A DNA stretch of 64,000 bases from Acidilutibacter cellobiosedens (GTDB taxonomy: Bacteria; Bacillota; Clostridia; Tissierellales; Acidilutibacteraceae). The stretch's first letter is position 1. Every line of letters starts with the position of its first letter. The stretch is taken from positions 3,496,501 to 3,560,500 of the forward strand of contig NZ_CP035282.1 in assembly GCF_004103715.1 (NCBI RefSeq), read 5' to 3'. The notes under the pieces were generated by a model, which saw only the letters and a program-made list of their open reading frames with translations, made no database searches and had not been told where the DNA came from. A program made the position numbers and the translations under genes. Positions 1-8,413 of this stretch are shown in pieces.

Positions 1-91
1 TTAAGACTCCAACAACAATAGGAGCGTGCGTTTCAACAATATCAGATTCTTCTACCCAATCCATAACAGGTGATGAATATACTTTCTTCAT
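1..91 (-). CDS. N-terminal fragment of a small peptide gene, cut by the window edge
   Basis: The reverse strand opens with ATG at 91 behind a very strong GAGGAGGTGAG ribosome binding site. It reads 30 codons beginning MKKVYSSPVMDWVEESD before running off the window. The MKKxYxxPxxxxxxE opening is a pattern I associate with leader regions of short ribosomal peptide precursors (lasso-peptide and other RiPP leaders) and with short clostridial orphan peptides. No partner enzyme is visible because the downstream side lies outside the window. The start is well supported; the function is a guess. Confidence 0.55.
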   Translation of the reverse strand, partial: MKKVYSSPVMDWVEESDIVETHAPIVVGVL

Positions 92-476
92 TATGCTCAC
101 CTCCTCTCTTTCTCTTTATTCTTATACTCGCCAAAAGAATCTCTCGCTATTTGTAACCAGTAAAAAAACAAAAACACAGTATGACCCTAACGTAATATTC
201 TTATAGTAGATATTTATATATTATTAATTTCAGTATACAAATATAGTTCATAGGTAGCTCCGATCACAATAATAAATATTCTTTGTTGCCATCTTCATAG
301 GATAAAAGGTAAAACTAAGTCCACAAATAAGTATTACATTTTATAATATCAGCCCCCACCCCTATATCGTTTTCCTACCTTAATTTTATCACTCCCCCAA
401 AACATATCAATAACTTTGGACAAACAGTACTTTTATCAATATGAACAGTCTATTTATCAACATAAATTATTTCCCT
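92..476. other. Gene-free AT-rich intergenic stretch
   Basis: This interval separates the reverse-strand hydrolase gene from the small peptide gene further left. Apart from the ribosome binding site next to 91, I see no ORF, tRNA or strong hairpin. It presumably holds the promoter of the small peptide gene, but no promoter convincing enough to mark. Confidence 0.6.
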
Positions 477-1220
477 TCAACATTGACACAACTTTACCGG
501 CCTATGATCCGATATATCGGCAGACAGTACTTCACTTCTTAAAACATATGTCGAAAGTCCTCTCATAAACAAAAAATCAATCTTCGGATTGTCAGGGTTA
601 TTATAGCAGTTCAAAGTACAGACTCCTGCGGGGCCGATGTCAATCATGGGAAAACCGTGATTAATCATTATATCATAAGTGTCTGAACCTTCCCGCGCAT
701 TTAAATCTCCTCCAAGAATCAATCTTTTGTTAAAATAACCTTTATTGTTTAATATATCCTTTATCTGCTGTGCCTGAATACTGTGATCTCCTTGCAGTCC
801 CAAATGAAATGTGCCTACATATGTACAAAAATTGTCCCCATCAACCCTTGTGAGAAGAAAACTGCGGTCTTCTCTGCTGTTTACCTTGGGCAAGGAAATT
901 TTTAAAGCAGTTGTCAAAGGATAACAGCTTAAAATTGCATTCCCGTAATAGCCCGGATTCATATTTTTAGAGACAATATGCTCATAATTCCAAGCCTTTC
1001 CGGTAATTGAGGTAAGTTTGTCGGCAATATATGCGGCCTGATGAATTTTTATACCGGATCGCAAGGTGCAGGCATCTACTTCTTGAAAACAGGCAGCTGA
1101 AGCTTTGGAATCCTTAACAGCTTCTGCAATTCTGTCCAAATTTTTCGTCTTTGGGATTGGATAACTGCCGTCTTTATTCTGTCCGGCTTTAATATTCCAT
1201 GTGAGAACATTCATGTACAT
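477..1220 (-). CDS. Endonuclease/exonuclease/phosphatase (EEP) family protein
   Basis: A metal-dependent phosphoesterase of the DNase I-like EEP fold, about 247 residues. The expected catalytic landmarks appear in order: LTWNI (Asn) near the N-terminus, CFQEVD (Glu, metal ligand), a GTFHLGL histidine segment, GGDLNA (Asp-Asn pair) and a C-terminal SDHRPV. No signal peptide is visible, so it is probably cytoplasmic. I chose ATG at 1220 because GGGGAG lies at the right distance upstream; a longer frame to 1322 adds a residue run with no family character. The substrate cannot be inferred; the family spans nucleases, phosphatases and lipid phosphatases. It stands alone, with about 190 bp to the divergent DUF2207 gene. 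Confidence 0.85.
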   Translation of the reverse strand: MYMNVLTWNIKAGQNKDGSYPIPKTKNLDRIAEAVKDSKASAACFQEVDACTLRSGIKIHQAAYIADKLTSITGKAWNYEHIVSKNMNPGYYGNAILSCYPLTTALKISLPKVNSREDRSFLLTRVDGDNFCTYVGTFHLGLQGDHSIQAQQIKDILNNKGYFNKRLILGGDLNAREGSDTYDIMINHGFPMIDIGPAGVCTLNCYNNPDNPKIDFLFMRGLSTYVLRSEVLSADISDHRPVKLCQC

Positions 1221-1414
1221 TATTTTCACTCCCCGATTTTCTATTTTCATATAATAAGCTTTACTATTTATTTTGTTAATATATATACTGCCAATATATA
1301 GATAATTATGTTCTAAAAACAATTATTATTGCATCTATTACAAAAAGCTGATAAAATCTTATCGATATGAATATATTACAAGATAAGTGAAAAAAATATG
1401 CCGTACAAAAAGGA

Positions 1415-3223
1415 GTGATATCAATTAAAAAGTTATTCAGATACTTTATGCCTATAGTTTTTGTACTATTTTTGATTGTTTCCTTTTCACCAGGAGTATC
1501 AGCGGAAAGTGATATTCTTATTAACAGATGGATAGTAAATTCACAGCTTAGGAAAAACGGAGATTTATATATAGAAGAGGATTTGACATTTAAATTCAAT
1601 AGGGATTTTAACGGGGTATTCAGGGATGTCAGTTCAGAAAAAACAGACGGAATAAAAGGTGTTCAAGTTTTTCAAATGGTAAACGGAAAAGAAATTGAAT
1701 ACAAAGAAAAGGATAATGCTAAAAATGGAGATAGCAGGGTATTCAATATAGATAGAAAATCAGACAACAGCCTTATAACCATATACTCTCCTTCGGAGAA
1801 CGAAGAAAAAACATTCAGAATTAAATATACCGTTAAAAATGTTGCCGTTAAATATAATGACACGGGAGAATTGTATTATAAATTTCTTGGAGACGAAAAC
1901 GAAACTCCCATAGAATATTTTTCTGTAAATATAATACTCCCTCAGGATAGAACAGATAGAGTTAAAATATTTGCTCACGGGCCTTTAAACGGAACAATAA
2001 ATTTTAAAGGCAATGATGTTGTTCATTTGGAAGTAGAAAATGTACCTGATAGAACATTTATTGAGGGCAGGATACTTTTCCCCACGGAATTTATTTTAAA
2101 CTCCGAAAAATCGGTTGACAAAAATAATTACAACGAAATATTAAAAGAGGAAAGTCAGCTTCAAGAATCAGCAAGAGAAAAAACCATCAGAAACGAATAT
2201 ATGGGAAATGTTTTTAATTATATTTCCCTGATATCGGGAGGTATAGTTTTAATTCTCATTTCTATTTCACTGAGTAAGTTCAAAAGAGAAAATGACTTGT
2301 ATGAAAAGGTGAATCCTGATTTTATACCTGAAAAGTGCAGCCCTGCTGTAGCTTCATATCTCTGTAATATGTCCGTAACAACAAATGCGGTAATTGCAAC
2401 GATATTGGACTTAGCCAGAAGAGGGTACTTAAAAATCGAAGACGGAGGGGAATACAAGAAAAATTTAAATAATATAATCATAACTAAAATTAAAAATGAA
2501 GAGGCTGATCTATTAGACCATGAAAAATATTTTATGAATTGGATTATAGACACTATTGGAGAAAAAGGCAGAGTCACCACGGAAGAAATTGAAGATTACG
2601 GAAAGAAAAAATACAAAAGCTTTTCACAGGAATATTATCAATGGCAAAAATTGATTAAAGAAGAATCAAGAAAAAGAGGATATTTCGACGGAAAGGGAAA
2701 ACCTTGGGGCATTATGTTCATCATACTATTTCCTGTGTTATTGGTTATATCAGTTATGGATTTCGTGTTTGGGGAACCGTATGGATTTTTCCCTTTGATT
2801 ATGTCCATATTTTCCTTGATATATGGAATAATTCTTTTGCTTAGGCCGTCGGATTTAGGTAAATCCCAGCAAAGAAAATGGAAAGAGTTTATAAAATACA
2901 TGAAAGAAAAAGAAAATACACAGGAAAAGAATATCTTTAAATATCCTCCGGATACAGCTTTGATATATGCTTTGGCTTTAGGCATTAACAGAAAAACATT
3001 AAACAATTATAAAGTCCAATTTTCCGATGACTATTATTATAATAATAACGGATGGATTTACTGGTATTTTCTTATGAGTTCAACGAAAAATAACACGTTT
3101 GACAGAAGTATTAACAGTGCCTTCAGCCCTGTTGCTCCTTCTTCGGGAAACATCGGCAGCGGCGGCGGCTTCTCCGGAGGCGGAGGTGGCGGTGCCGGAG
3201 GTGGCGGTGCCGGAGGATTTTAA
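1415..3223 (+). CDS. DUF2207 domain membrane protein
   Basis: A 602-residue predicted membrane protein of the DUF2207 family, whose role is not established. An N-terminal hydrophobic signal segment (about residues 8-30) precedes an extracytoplasmic DUF2207 beta-domain (about 32-260). A transmembrane helix follows near 268-287, then a cytoplasmic part, a hydrophobic pair near 427-477, and a Gly-rich tail from about 579 made almost wholly of Gly, Ser and Ala, typical of this family. The start is uncertain: the GTG at 1415 sits directly on the AAGGAG ribosome binding site, and an ATT at 1424 has much better spacing. It is transcribed away from the EEP gene and converges on fni, overlapping its stop by 4 bp. 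Confidence 0.8.
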   Translation: MISIKKLFRYFMPIVFVLFLIVSFSPGVSAESDILINRWIVNSQLRKNGDLYIEEDLTFKFNRDFNGVFRDVSSEKTDGIKGVQVFQMVNGKEIEYKEKDNAKNGDSRVFNIDRKSDNSLITIYSPSENEEKTFRIKYTVKNVAVKYNDTGELYYKFLGDENETPIEYFSVNIILPQDRTDRVKIFAHGPLNGTINFKGNDVVHLEVENVPDRTFIEGRILFPTEFILNSEKSVDKNNYNEILKEESQLQESAREKTIRNEYMGNVFNYISLISGGIVLILISISLSKFKRENDLYEKVNPDFIPEKCSPAVASYLCNMSVTTNAVIATILDLARRGYLKIEDGGEYKKNLNNIIITKIKNEEADLLDHEKYFMNWIIDTIGEKGRVTTEEIEDYGKKKYKSFSQEYYQWQKLIKEESRKRGYFDGKGKPWGIMFIILFPVLLVISVMDFVFGEPYGFFPLIMSIFSLIYGIILLLRPSDLGKSQQRKWKEFIKYMKEKENTQEKNIFKYPPDTALIYALALGINRKTLNNYKVQFSDDYYYNNNGWIYWYFLMSSTKNNTFDRSINSAFSPVAPSSGNIGSGGGFSGGGGGGAGGGGAGGF

Positions 3224-4254
3224 ATGAGATCTTTCAATACCCCTTTAATTTTATAAGGGGTATTTTTTAATTCCGATAAATTTTCTTTTCCCAACAGAAG
3301 CATAAGCATTTTCAGTTTATATACAATCCCATGAATATATGTATAGGCCCCTTCGTAACCGCTATAGAGAAGGTGCTTTAAAATTTCTCCCGTTATGCCT
3401 ACCATTTCGGCCCCCAATATTAAAGATTTAACTACATCCTGAGAATTTCTGATTCCTCCGCTGGAAATAATATGGACATCATCTTTAAATCTTCTGCACT
3501 GAATAAGGCTTAGAGCAGTAGGTATTCCCCAAGAATAAATATCCGAAAAATCCATTTCATCGTTTCTTTCATTTTCTATTTCTATAAAATTTGTTCCGCC
3601 TGCTCCTGATATATCAACATATTTAACTCCCGCATCATATAATCTTGATAATACATTTCCCGATATTCCAAACCCTACTTCTTTTACAATAACAGGCTTG
3701 GAAAGAGAAGAAACTATATTTTTGATATTTTCCAAAATGCCTTTAAATTCTTTGTCCCCTTCTTTCATTACCAATTCCTGAGCTGTGTTCAGATGAAGCT
3801 GAACAGCATCGGCATCTATCATATCTATGGCACAATAAACATCATCTAAGGAAGAATGAGCATTTAAATTGGCTATGACTATTCCTTCCTCTCCCATATT
3901 TTCTCTTACTATTTTAAATGATTCCCTGCTCCCTTCATTTTCCAAAGCTATGGTTTGGGAACCTACCGCCATGGGAATACTAAATTTCCGAGCCAATTTT
4001 GACAAATCTCCGTTTATTTCCCGGGAAAATTCCGTTCCTCCCGTAACTGCATCTATCATTATAGGATATTCTGCATATTTCCCGAGAAATAAACATTTTG
4101 TATCTATATCCTCCAAGTTCAGCTCGGGCAATGCATTATGTTCAATATATATGTCTTCAAACAAATTGCTTCTATTATGGTTGGATTTAAGAAAATAATC
4201 TATATGTTCCTTTTTTCTTTTCTTTCTTATATGAAATTCTCCGTTGTTTTTCAT
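3220..4254 (-). CDS. fni: Type 2 isopentenyl-diphosphate delta-isomerase
   Basis: An FMN-dependent enzyme that interconverts isopentenyl and dimethylallyl diphosphate in cytoplasmic isoprenoid synthesis. The 344-residue length and landmarks fit the type 2 family: the N-terminal RKKRKKEHID segment, a GSQ segment after the first beta strands, QLHLN, VKEVGFG, the flavin-phosphate loop ISGAGGTNF and the SSGGIR motif. I start it at ATG 4254, which has a GTGAGG ribosome binding site; a GTG at 4266 lies in that site. It is probably the last gene of a minus-strand run with the glycosylase and ligase genes (gaps 53, 36 and 15 bp). Its 3' end carries the terminator of the opposite gene. Confidence 0.93.
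   Translation of the reverse strand: MKNNGEFHIRKKRKKEHIDYFLKSNHNRSNLFEDIYIEHNALPELNLEDIDTKCLFLGKYAEYPIMIDAVTGGTEFSREINGDLSKLARKFSIPMAVGSQTIALENEGSRESFKIVRENMGEEGIVIANLNAHSSLDDVYCAIDMIDADAVQLHLNTAQELVMKEGDKEFKGILENIKNIVSSLSKPVIVKEVGFGISGNVLSRLYDAGVKYVDISGAGGTNFIEIENERNDEMDFSDIYSWGIPTALSLIQCRRFKDDVHIISSGGIRNSQDVVKSLILGAEMVGITGEILKHLLYSGYEGAYTYIHGIVYKLKMLMLLLGKENLSELKNTPYKIKGVLKDLI
3236..3268 (+). terminator. Rho-independent terminator of the DUF2207 gene, inside the fni 3' end
   Basis: AATACCCCTT and AAGGGGTATT form a perfect 10-bp stem with a 9-nt loop, followed on the plus strand by a run of T. It lies 12 bp after the DUF2207 stop and wholly within the last codons of the convergent fni gene. 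Confidence 0.8.
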
Positions 4255-4307
4255 AGTATTCCTCACATTGTTTTATATAATTATCATGTGTAACATTTAA
4301 TCTTATT

Positions 4308-4919
4308 TTAACCCTTTTTTGATACAAAAGGACTGCCTTTAATATAAAATCTCAGAAGAAAATCTTTTGCTTCCTCCGCATAATCTATACCTATTCTTTT
4401 GGTCTTTATTATATCGAATTTATCGTTATTTCCTTCTTCTATATAAAAAGTATCCCCTGAAAGCATATTTCCGTTTAATTTTTTATCTATTCCCATAGCC
4501 ATACAAAGCTTTCCCGGTCCGTTTGTCAGATTTGTTATTTGAGTGGATGTCAAATCTTTATATTCTTTATTAAACCTGTTTAATGCCATAATATCGTGGC
4601 CTTCCAAGGGCTCCAATGCTCTTATGAGGACTGCCTCCGGAATTCCTTCTTTTTGAGTAACAGCATTGAGGCAGTAATACATTCCGTATATAAAATATAT
4701 ATAAGCTCTTCCCGGCGGCCCATACATGATTTCCACTCTTTTGGTCCTTCTTCCTCCGTAGGAATGGGCCCCTTTATCTGTGACTCCCATGTAGGCTTCT
4801 GTTTCTACTATTTTTCCTTTGAGAATATTTCCGTTTATATTATGAACTAAAATCTTTCCCAAAAGTTTCCTTGCTACTGTTTCGGTATTTTCCAAATAAA
4901 AATTATCATTAAGTTTCAT
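4308..4919 (-). CDS. 3-methyladenine DNA glycosylase (AAG/MPG family)
   Basis: A base-excision repair enzyme that removes alkylated purines such as 3-methyladenine. The 203-residue length is normal for the bacterial AAG/MPG family. Visible landmarks are the N-terminal VARKLLGKIL segment, the catalytic region KIVETEAYMG with its Glu, the AHSYGGRRTKR loop, MYGPPGRAYIYFIYGMYYCLN and, further on, NGPGKLCMAMGI. It lies between the ligase gene and fni on the same strand, so co-transcription is likely. Confidence 0.92.
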   Translation of the reverse strand: MKLNDNFYLENTETVARKLLGKILVHNINGNILKGKIVETEAYMGVTDKGAHSYGGRRTKRVEIMYGPPGRAYIYFIYGMYYCLNAVTQKEGIPEAVLIRALEPLEGHDIMALNRFNKEYKDLTSTQITNLTNGPGKLCMAMGIDKKLNGNMLSGDTFYIEEGNNDKFDIIKTKRIGIDYAEEAKDFLLRFYIKGSPFVSKKG

Positions 4920-4955
4920 TCTTATCTTCCTTTATATGTCGAAATAATAAAAAAA

Positions 4956-6278
4956 TCATTTTTCTTCTGCAACTATATTAGGAACGGTATAGTAATCATG
5001 AAGTCCGGAAATAATAGTACTTTTCCCCAGTCTTGTATAAAGGCCTTCAAATTTTTCATTATACATGAATATCCCCGTTATCGTTTTAAGTTTGCTAACT
5101 TTAAGTTTTCCATCCTCGAAATTGACAAATTCCCTGGTAAAGGGCTCACAGAATTCCTGGCATATATATTCCTTCCCCAAAGATTCGTCTGCTATTCTTT
5201 TCCAATCTTCTGAAGAAAAACTCTTCCCTGCATATACTCCCTTTGATGCATACAGGTCTTTAGGCTTCAATATATATTTATCCTTATTTTTCAATACCTC
5301 TTTGTATATATCTTCTCCGTTGAATTCCTCCGTATAGGGGATATGCTTTTTTATAAAATTCCTTTCCTCTTCTGTAAGAAACTGTAATGTTTCCTTTTCA
5401 TGAAGTACTTTAAATATTATTTTATTGTGCATTATCTGAGATTTAAGGGAGCCTATCATACAGACACTGCCGTCTTTATATGCATTGACCAAATCCTCTA
5501 TTTCATCGATTCTGTCTACAAATTCCTTTGTTACTATTCTCCTGTATATTAAATCAATTTTTATATCCTTAAAATACAATTTCCCGTCAATATATTTCAG
5601 CTCTCTCGGATCTGCCACTACTGCCTTAAACCCCTTATTTATGTAAGCTTTTTTAAATTCTTCAAATTCATAGGGAGTTCCGCTTTCTTTAAAGTCCACA
5701 ATAGCTACATTTGGTTTTTCTATATCAGGATTAAATTTTTTAAATATTTTAGTGCTTTCTTCGACCCATTTATATATTAATTCAAAGTAACTTATATTAT
5801 ATTTCTTCTTCATATTATTGATGGCTTTTGTATCCATCAGTATTCTTGCCAATGTATTGTCTTCATTCATGGCAGAAGATCCGTCCGTATTAAATTCACA
5901 GAACTTGAAATTATCTTTCCCGCCATAAAATATATCAAATCTTCCGATAGGTACGTTTATATGATATCCCTCATCAATCAATATGAGATCTTCCAATAAT
6001 TTGGAATATTCAAATTTAGTTCTGTACTCCGGAAAATCCATGTACCTCTTAGCCACTTTGTTGGCTATGGACATGATGATCTTACCTATATATTCGAAGT
6101 CCTTCACATCTTCCGGAGTATAAAACATAGGATGATATAAAAAGGGCACAGGTTCTCCTTTATATATGGCAGTAGAATTTCTGACTGCCTCCAATGTTTT
6201 TTTATAATCTTCATAGTATTCATAAGGATTCTTTTCAATCAAATTTATATATTCATTGTTTATTTTTTCCCAGTCCAT
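4956..6278 (-). CDS. Circularly permuted ATP-grasp ligase, glutathionylspermidine synthase-like
   Basis: A 440-residue ATP-dependent carboxylate-amine ligase candidate. The C-terminal ATP-grasp part shows the phosphate-loop-like KPKDLYASKGVYAG near residue 344 and a later CQEFCEPFTREFV. The N-terminal half has the FCEFNTDGSSAMNEDN stretch typical of glutathionylspermidine synthase-like proteins. It starts 15 bp after the glutamate-cysteine ligase gene, so the pair very likely acts in sequence, with this enzyme adding a second amino acid or amine to gamma-glutamylcysteine. Glutathione synthase activity is one option; the acceptor is not evident from sequence. Confidence 0.75.
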   Translation of the reverse strand: MDWEKINNEYINLIEKNPYEYYEDYKKTLEAVRNSTAIYKGEPVPFLYHPMFYTPEDVKDFEYIGKIIMSIANKVAKRYMDFPEYRTKFEYSKLLEDLILIDEGYHINVPIGRFDIFYGGKDNFKFCEFNTDGSSAMNEDNTLARILMDTKAINNMKKKYNISYFELIYKWVEESTKIFKKFNPDIEKPNVAIVDFKESGTPYEFEEFKKAYINKGFKAVVADPRELKYIDGKLYFKDIKIDLIYRRIVTKEFVDRIDEIEDLVNAYKDGSVCMIGSLKSQIMHNKIIFKVLHEKETLQFLTEEERNFIKKHIPYTEEFNGEDIYKEVLKNKDKYILKPKDLYASKGVYAGKSFSSEDWKRIADESLGKEYICQEFCEPFTREFVNFEDGKLKVSKLKTITGIFMYNEKFEGLYTRLGKSTIISGLHDYYTVPNIVAEEK

Positions 6279-6293
6279 CTTTATTCATCTCCG

Positions 6294-7592
6294 CTATATT
6301 ATATTATTTATAACACACCAATTCAAAGACTCTCTTTTCCCAAGTCTCATATTCCCCTCGGTTATCTTGCGGGGCGTTTTCTCTTCCCTTACCATTTCCT
6401 CCAAAGGCAAAATATAATCTAATTCTTTGCCGTTTAACCCTTTCTTTGAAATATCCAACAACCATTTTTCCAAATCATTAACTTTTCTTCCCAAGTATAT
6501 TCCGCCTAGTCCCTTCTCGATTATCTCCTTCTTTCCTTTCTTTATATCTTCTGCTTTCATGTTCTTTATATGGTCATATAAAAAATTAAGACTATCTTCA
6601 TTATAAAGAAGACCTTTCCACAATGCTATGGCAGAAAAATTCAAAGGGTAAGGGACTCCGTCCATAATCCTTATTTCAATATATTTTTTGGTTCTTACGT
6701 CGGGGAAAAACATGGTCAGCGCATGTTCCAGTTCCTCTATTGAATAATGATTCGGGTCAAACATCTCTTTAAATAATTTTTCTCCGGTAAAATGATCTCC
6801 TTTTTTATCTTCGGTAAATATAATGGGCCTGTTTAAAATATACTCCGCATATTTTGCATATCCGAAATCTTCGTCAAAGACTCCCTCTACAGTACCGCAT
6901 CTGTCTTTATCACAATTTTCCCATATATAAGTCCTGAGATTAAACTTATTCCATATTCCCCCTTCAAAATACAAACAGTTATCAAACATATCGTATATAA
7001 CAGGTGTTAAAGCATTAGCTATACGTGTTTTTTTAATATAGTCTTCCTCTGACTTGTAATCTACGGATACCTGAAGAGAAGCAGTTCCTTTCATCATATT
7101 ATGAGCATGGGAACCTTTGGTCTTAAAATATTCATACATAAAGTCGTATCTCTGCTTGGGAATAAGCCTTATATCGGATATCTTCGTATTGGGCTGGTAC
7201 CCCACAGCAATAATATTTTGATTTTTTTTCTCCAATATCGGAATTATATCATATAAAAAATCAAAATACTCTTTTTCAATATCCTTTATTTCCTTAAGAG
7301 GCTCTATACTCAGCTCAATTTGACTTCCCGGCTCTAAAGTTACAGTGGTGTTGTTTTTATTTATAAGGCCAAGAAGGTTGTTTCCTTCATACATTCCTTC
7401 CCAGCCTTTAAAAAGCAAATCCTTTAATGTCTCTTCTACTCCGTTATCTCCATAATATGAAACGGTTTTCAATGTATTTTTGTCTATAATGAAATGTTCT
7501 AATTCTACTCCCAACTTAAAATCTTCTTTTTTCTTTTCATTGTTTCTGAAATACCGAGTTATTTCTTCTATCTGCTTTTCATAATCTTCCAC
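6294..7592 (-). CDS. Glutamate-cysteine ligase, GCS2 family
   Basis: Catalyses ATP-dependent joining of glutamate and cysteine, the first step of glutathione-type thiol synthesis. The GCS2/plant-type family is indicated by GVELEHFIID near the N-terminus, LEPGSQIELSIEP, MMKGTASLQVSVDY, and a C-terminal KYIEIRIMDGVPYPLN segment. GTG at 7592 is preferred as start because AAGGGGAG lies six bases upstream; the frame can be extended to 7622 but that swallows the ribosome binding site. It is the first gene of the four-gene minus-strand run ending in fni. Pairing with the ATP-grasp gene is the main clue to pathway. Confidence 0.85.
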   Translation of the reverse strand: MEDYEKQIEEITRYFRNNEKKKEDFKLGVELEHFIIDKNTLKTVSYYGDNGVEETLKDLLFKGWEGMYEGNNLLGLINKNNTTVTLEPGSQIELSIEPLKEIKDIEKEYFDFLYDIIPILEKKNQNIIAVGYQPNTKISDIRLIPKQRYDFMYEYFKTKGSHAHNMMKGTASLQVSVDYKSEEDYIKKTRIANALTPVIYDMFDNCLYFEGGIWNKFNLRTYIWENCDKDRCGTVEGVFDEDFGYAKYAEYILNRPIIFTEDKKGDHFTGEKLFKEMFDPNHYSIEELEHALTMFFPDVRTKKYIEIRIMDGVPYPLNFSAIALWKGLLYNEDSLNFLYDHIKNMKAEDIKKGKKEIIEKGLGGIYLGRKVNDLEKWLLDISKKGLNGKELDYILPLEEMVREEKTPRKITEGNMRLGKRESLNWCVINNII

Positions 7593-7734
7593 TATTAGCT
7601 CCCCTTCACAATAAATTAGCATCTCTAAAGATTTTAAACCTATTTTAATATATATACCCTAATGTTAAAAAAATAATAGGCTTTCCCATACTAAATTAAA
7701 AATATAGAAAAGCCATGATGATATCTTAGTATTT

Positions 7735-8307
7735 CTATTGATACCTTTCCTCAACCATATTTAAAAGTATGTCATTTTTTAATTCGTCTGATTTTTCTTT
7801 CCCCGATATATATTCTATAAGTTCAAGGGCAAAATATACTGCCGCAGCAGGTCCTCTTGCAGTAATAATATTTCCGTCCCGAACTACCAAGTCTTCTTTA
7901 TAGTTGCCTCCCTTCAAATCTTCTTCAAATCCCGGATAGCTGGTTATATCTTTTCCTTCAATAATTCCCGCTTCTTTTAATACTATAGGTCCTGCACATA
8001 TTGCTCCTATCAATTTATTTTCCTTATAAAATTTCTGCACTGTATTGATTACCGCTTTACTGTTTTTCAAATTTTCAGCTCCCGGCATTCCCCCGGGGAT
8101 TATTACTCCATTGCAGTCCTCAATATTTCTTATATTATCAATAAGTAAATCAGCTTCCACAGGAATATCATGTGCTCCAATCACTATTTTGCTCTTGCTT
8201 ATGGAGCATGTTTTAACCAGTATATCTTTTCTTCTTAAATAGTCTACAACCGTTAATGCTTCCACTTCTTCAAATCCGTCGGCTAATAGTACCAATATCT
8301 CTTTCAA
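7735..8307 (-). CDS. DJ-1/PfpI family protein
   Basis: A 190-residue DJ-1-type protein (family activities include glyoxalase III/deglycase-like reactions and protection against electrophiles). The nucleophile elbow AICAGP carries the conserved Cys near residue 104, and the N-terminal LLADGFEEVEA supplies the conserved Glu. IPGGMPGAENL and TARGPAAAVYFALELIE complete the usual pattern. It is monocistronic, in a separate transcription unit about 140 bp before the thiol-ligase gene. The exact substrate is unknown. Confidence 0.9.
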   Translation of the reverse strand: MKEILVLLADGFEEVEALTVVDYLRRKDILVKTCSISKSKIVIGAHDIPVEADLLIDNIRNIEDCNGVIIPGGMPGAENLKNSKAVINTVQKFYKENKLIGAICAGPIVLKEAGIIEGKDITSYPGFEEDLKGGNYKEDLVVRDGNIITARGPAAAVYFALELIEYISGKEKSDELKNDILLNMVEERYQ

Positions 8308-8413
8308 AAAAATCCCTCCCTAAAAACTTTCTATTACTATTATATAATACCACAAAATAAATTTATAAATCAGTAATGTAAAGTGATATACTATAAATAA
8401 AAGGAGAAAACCT

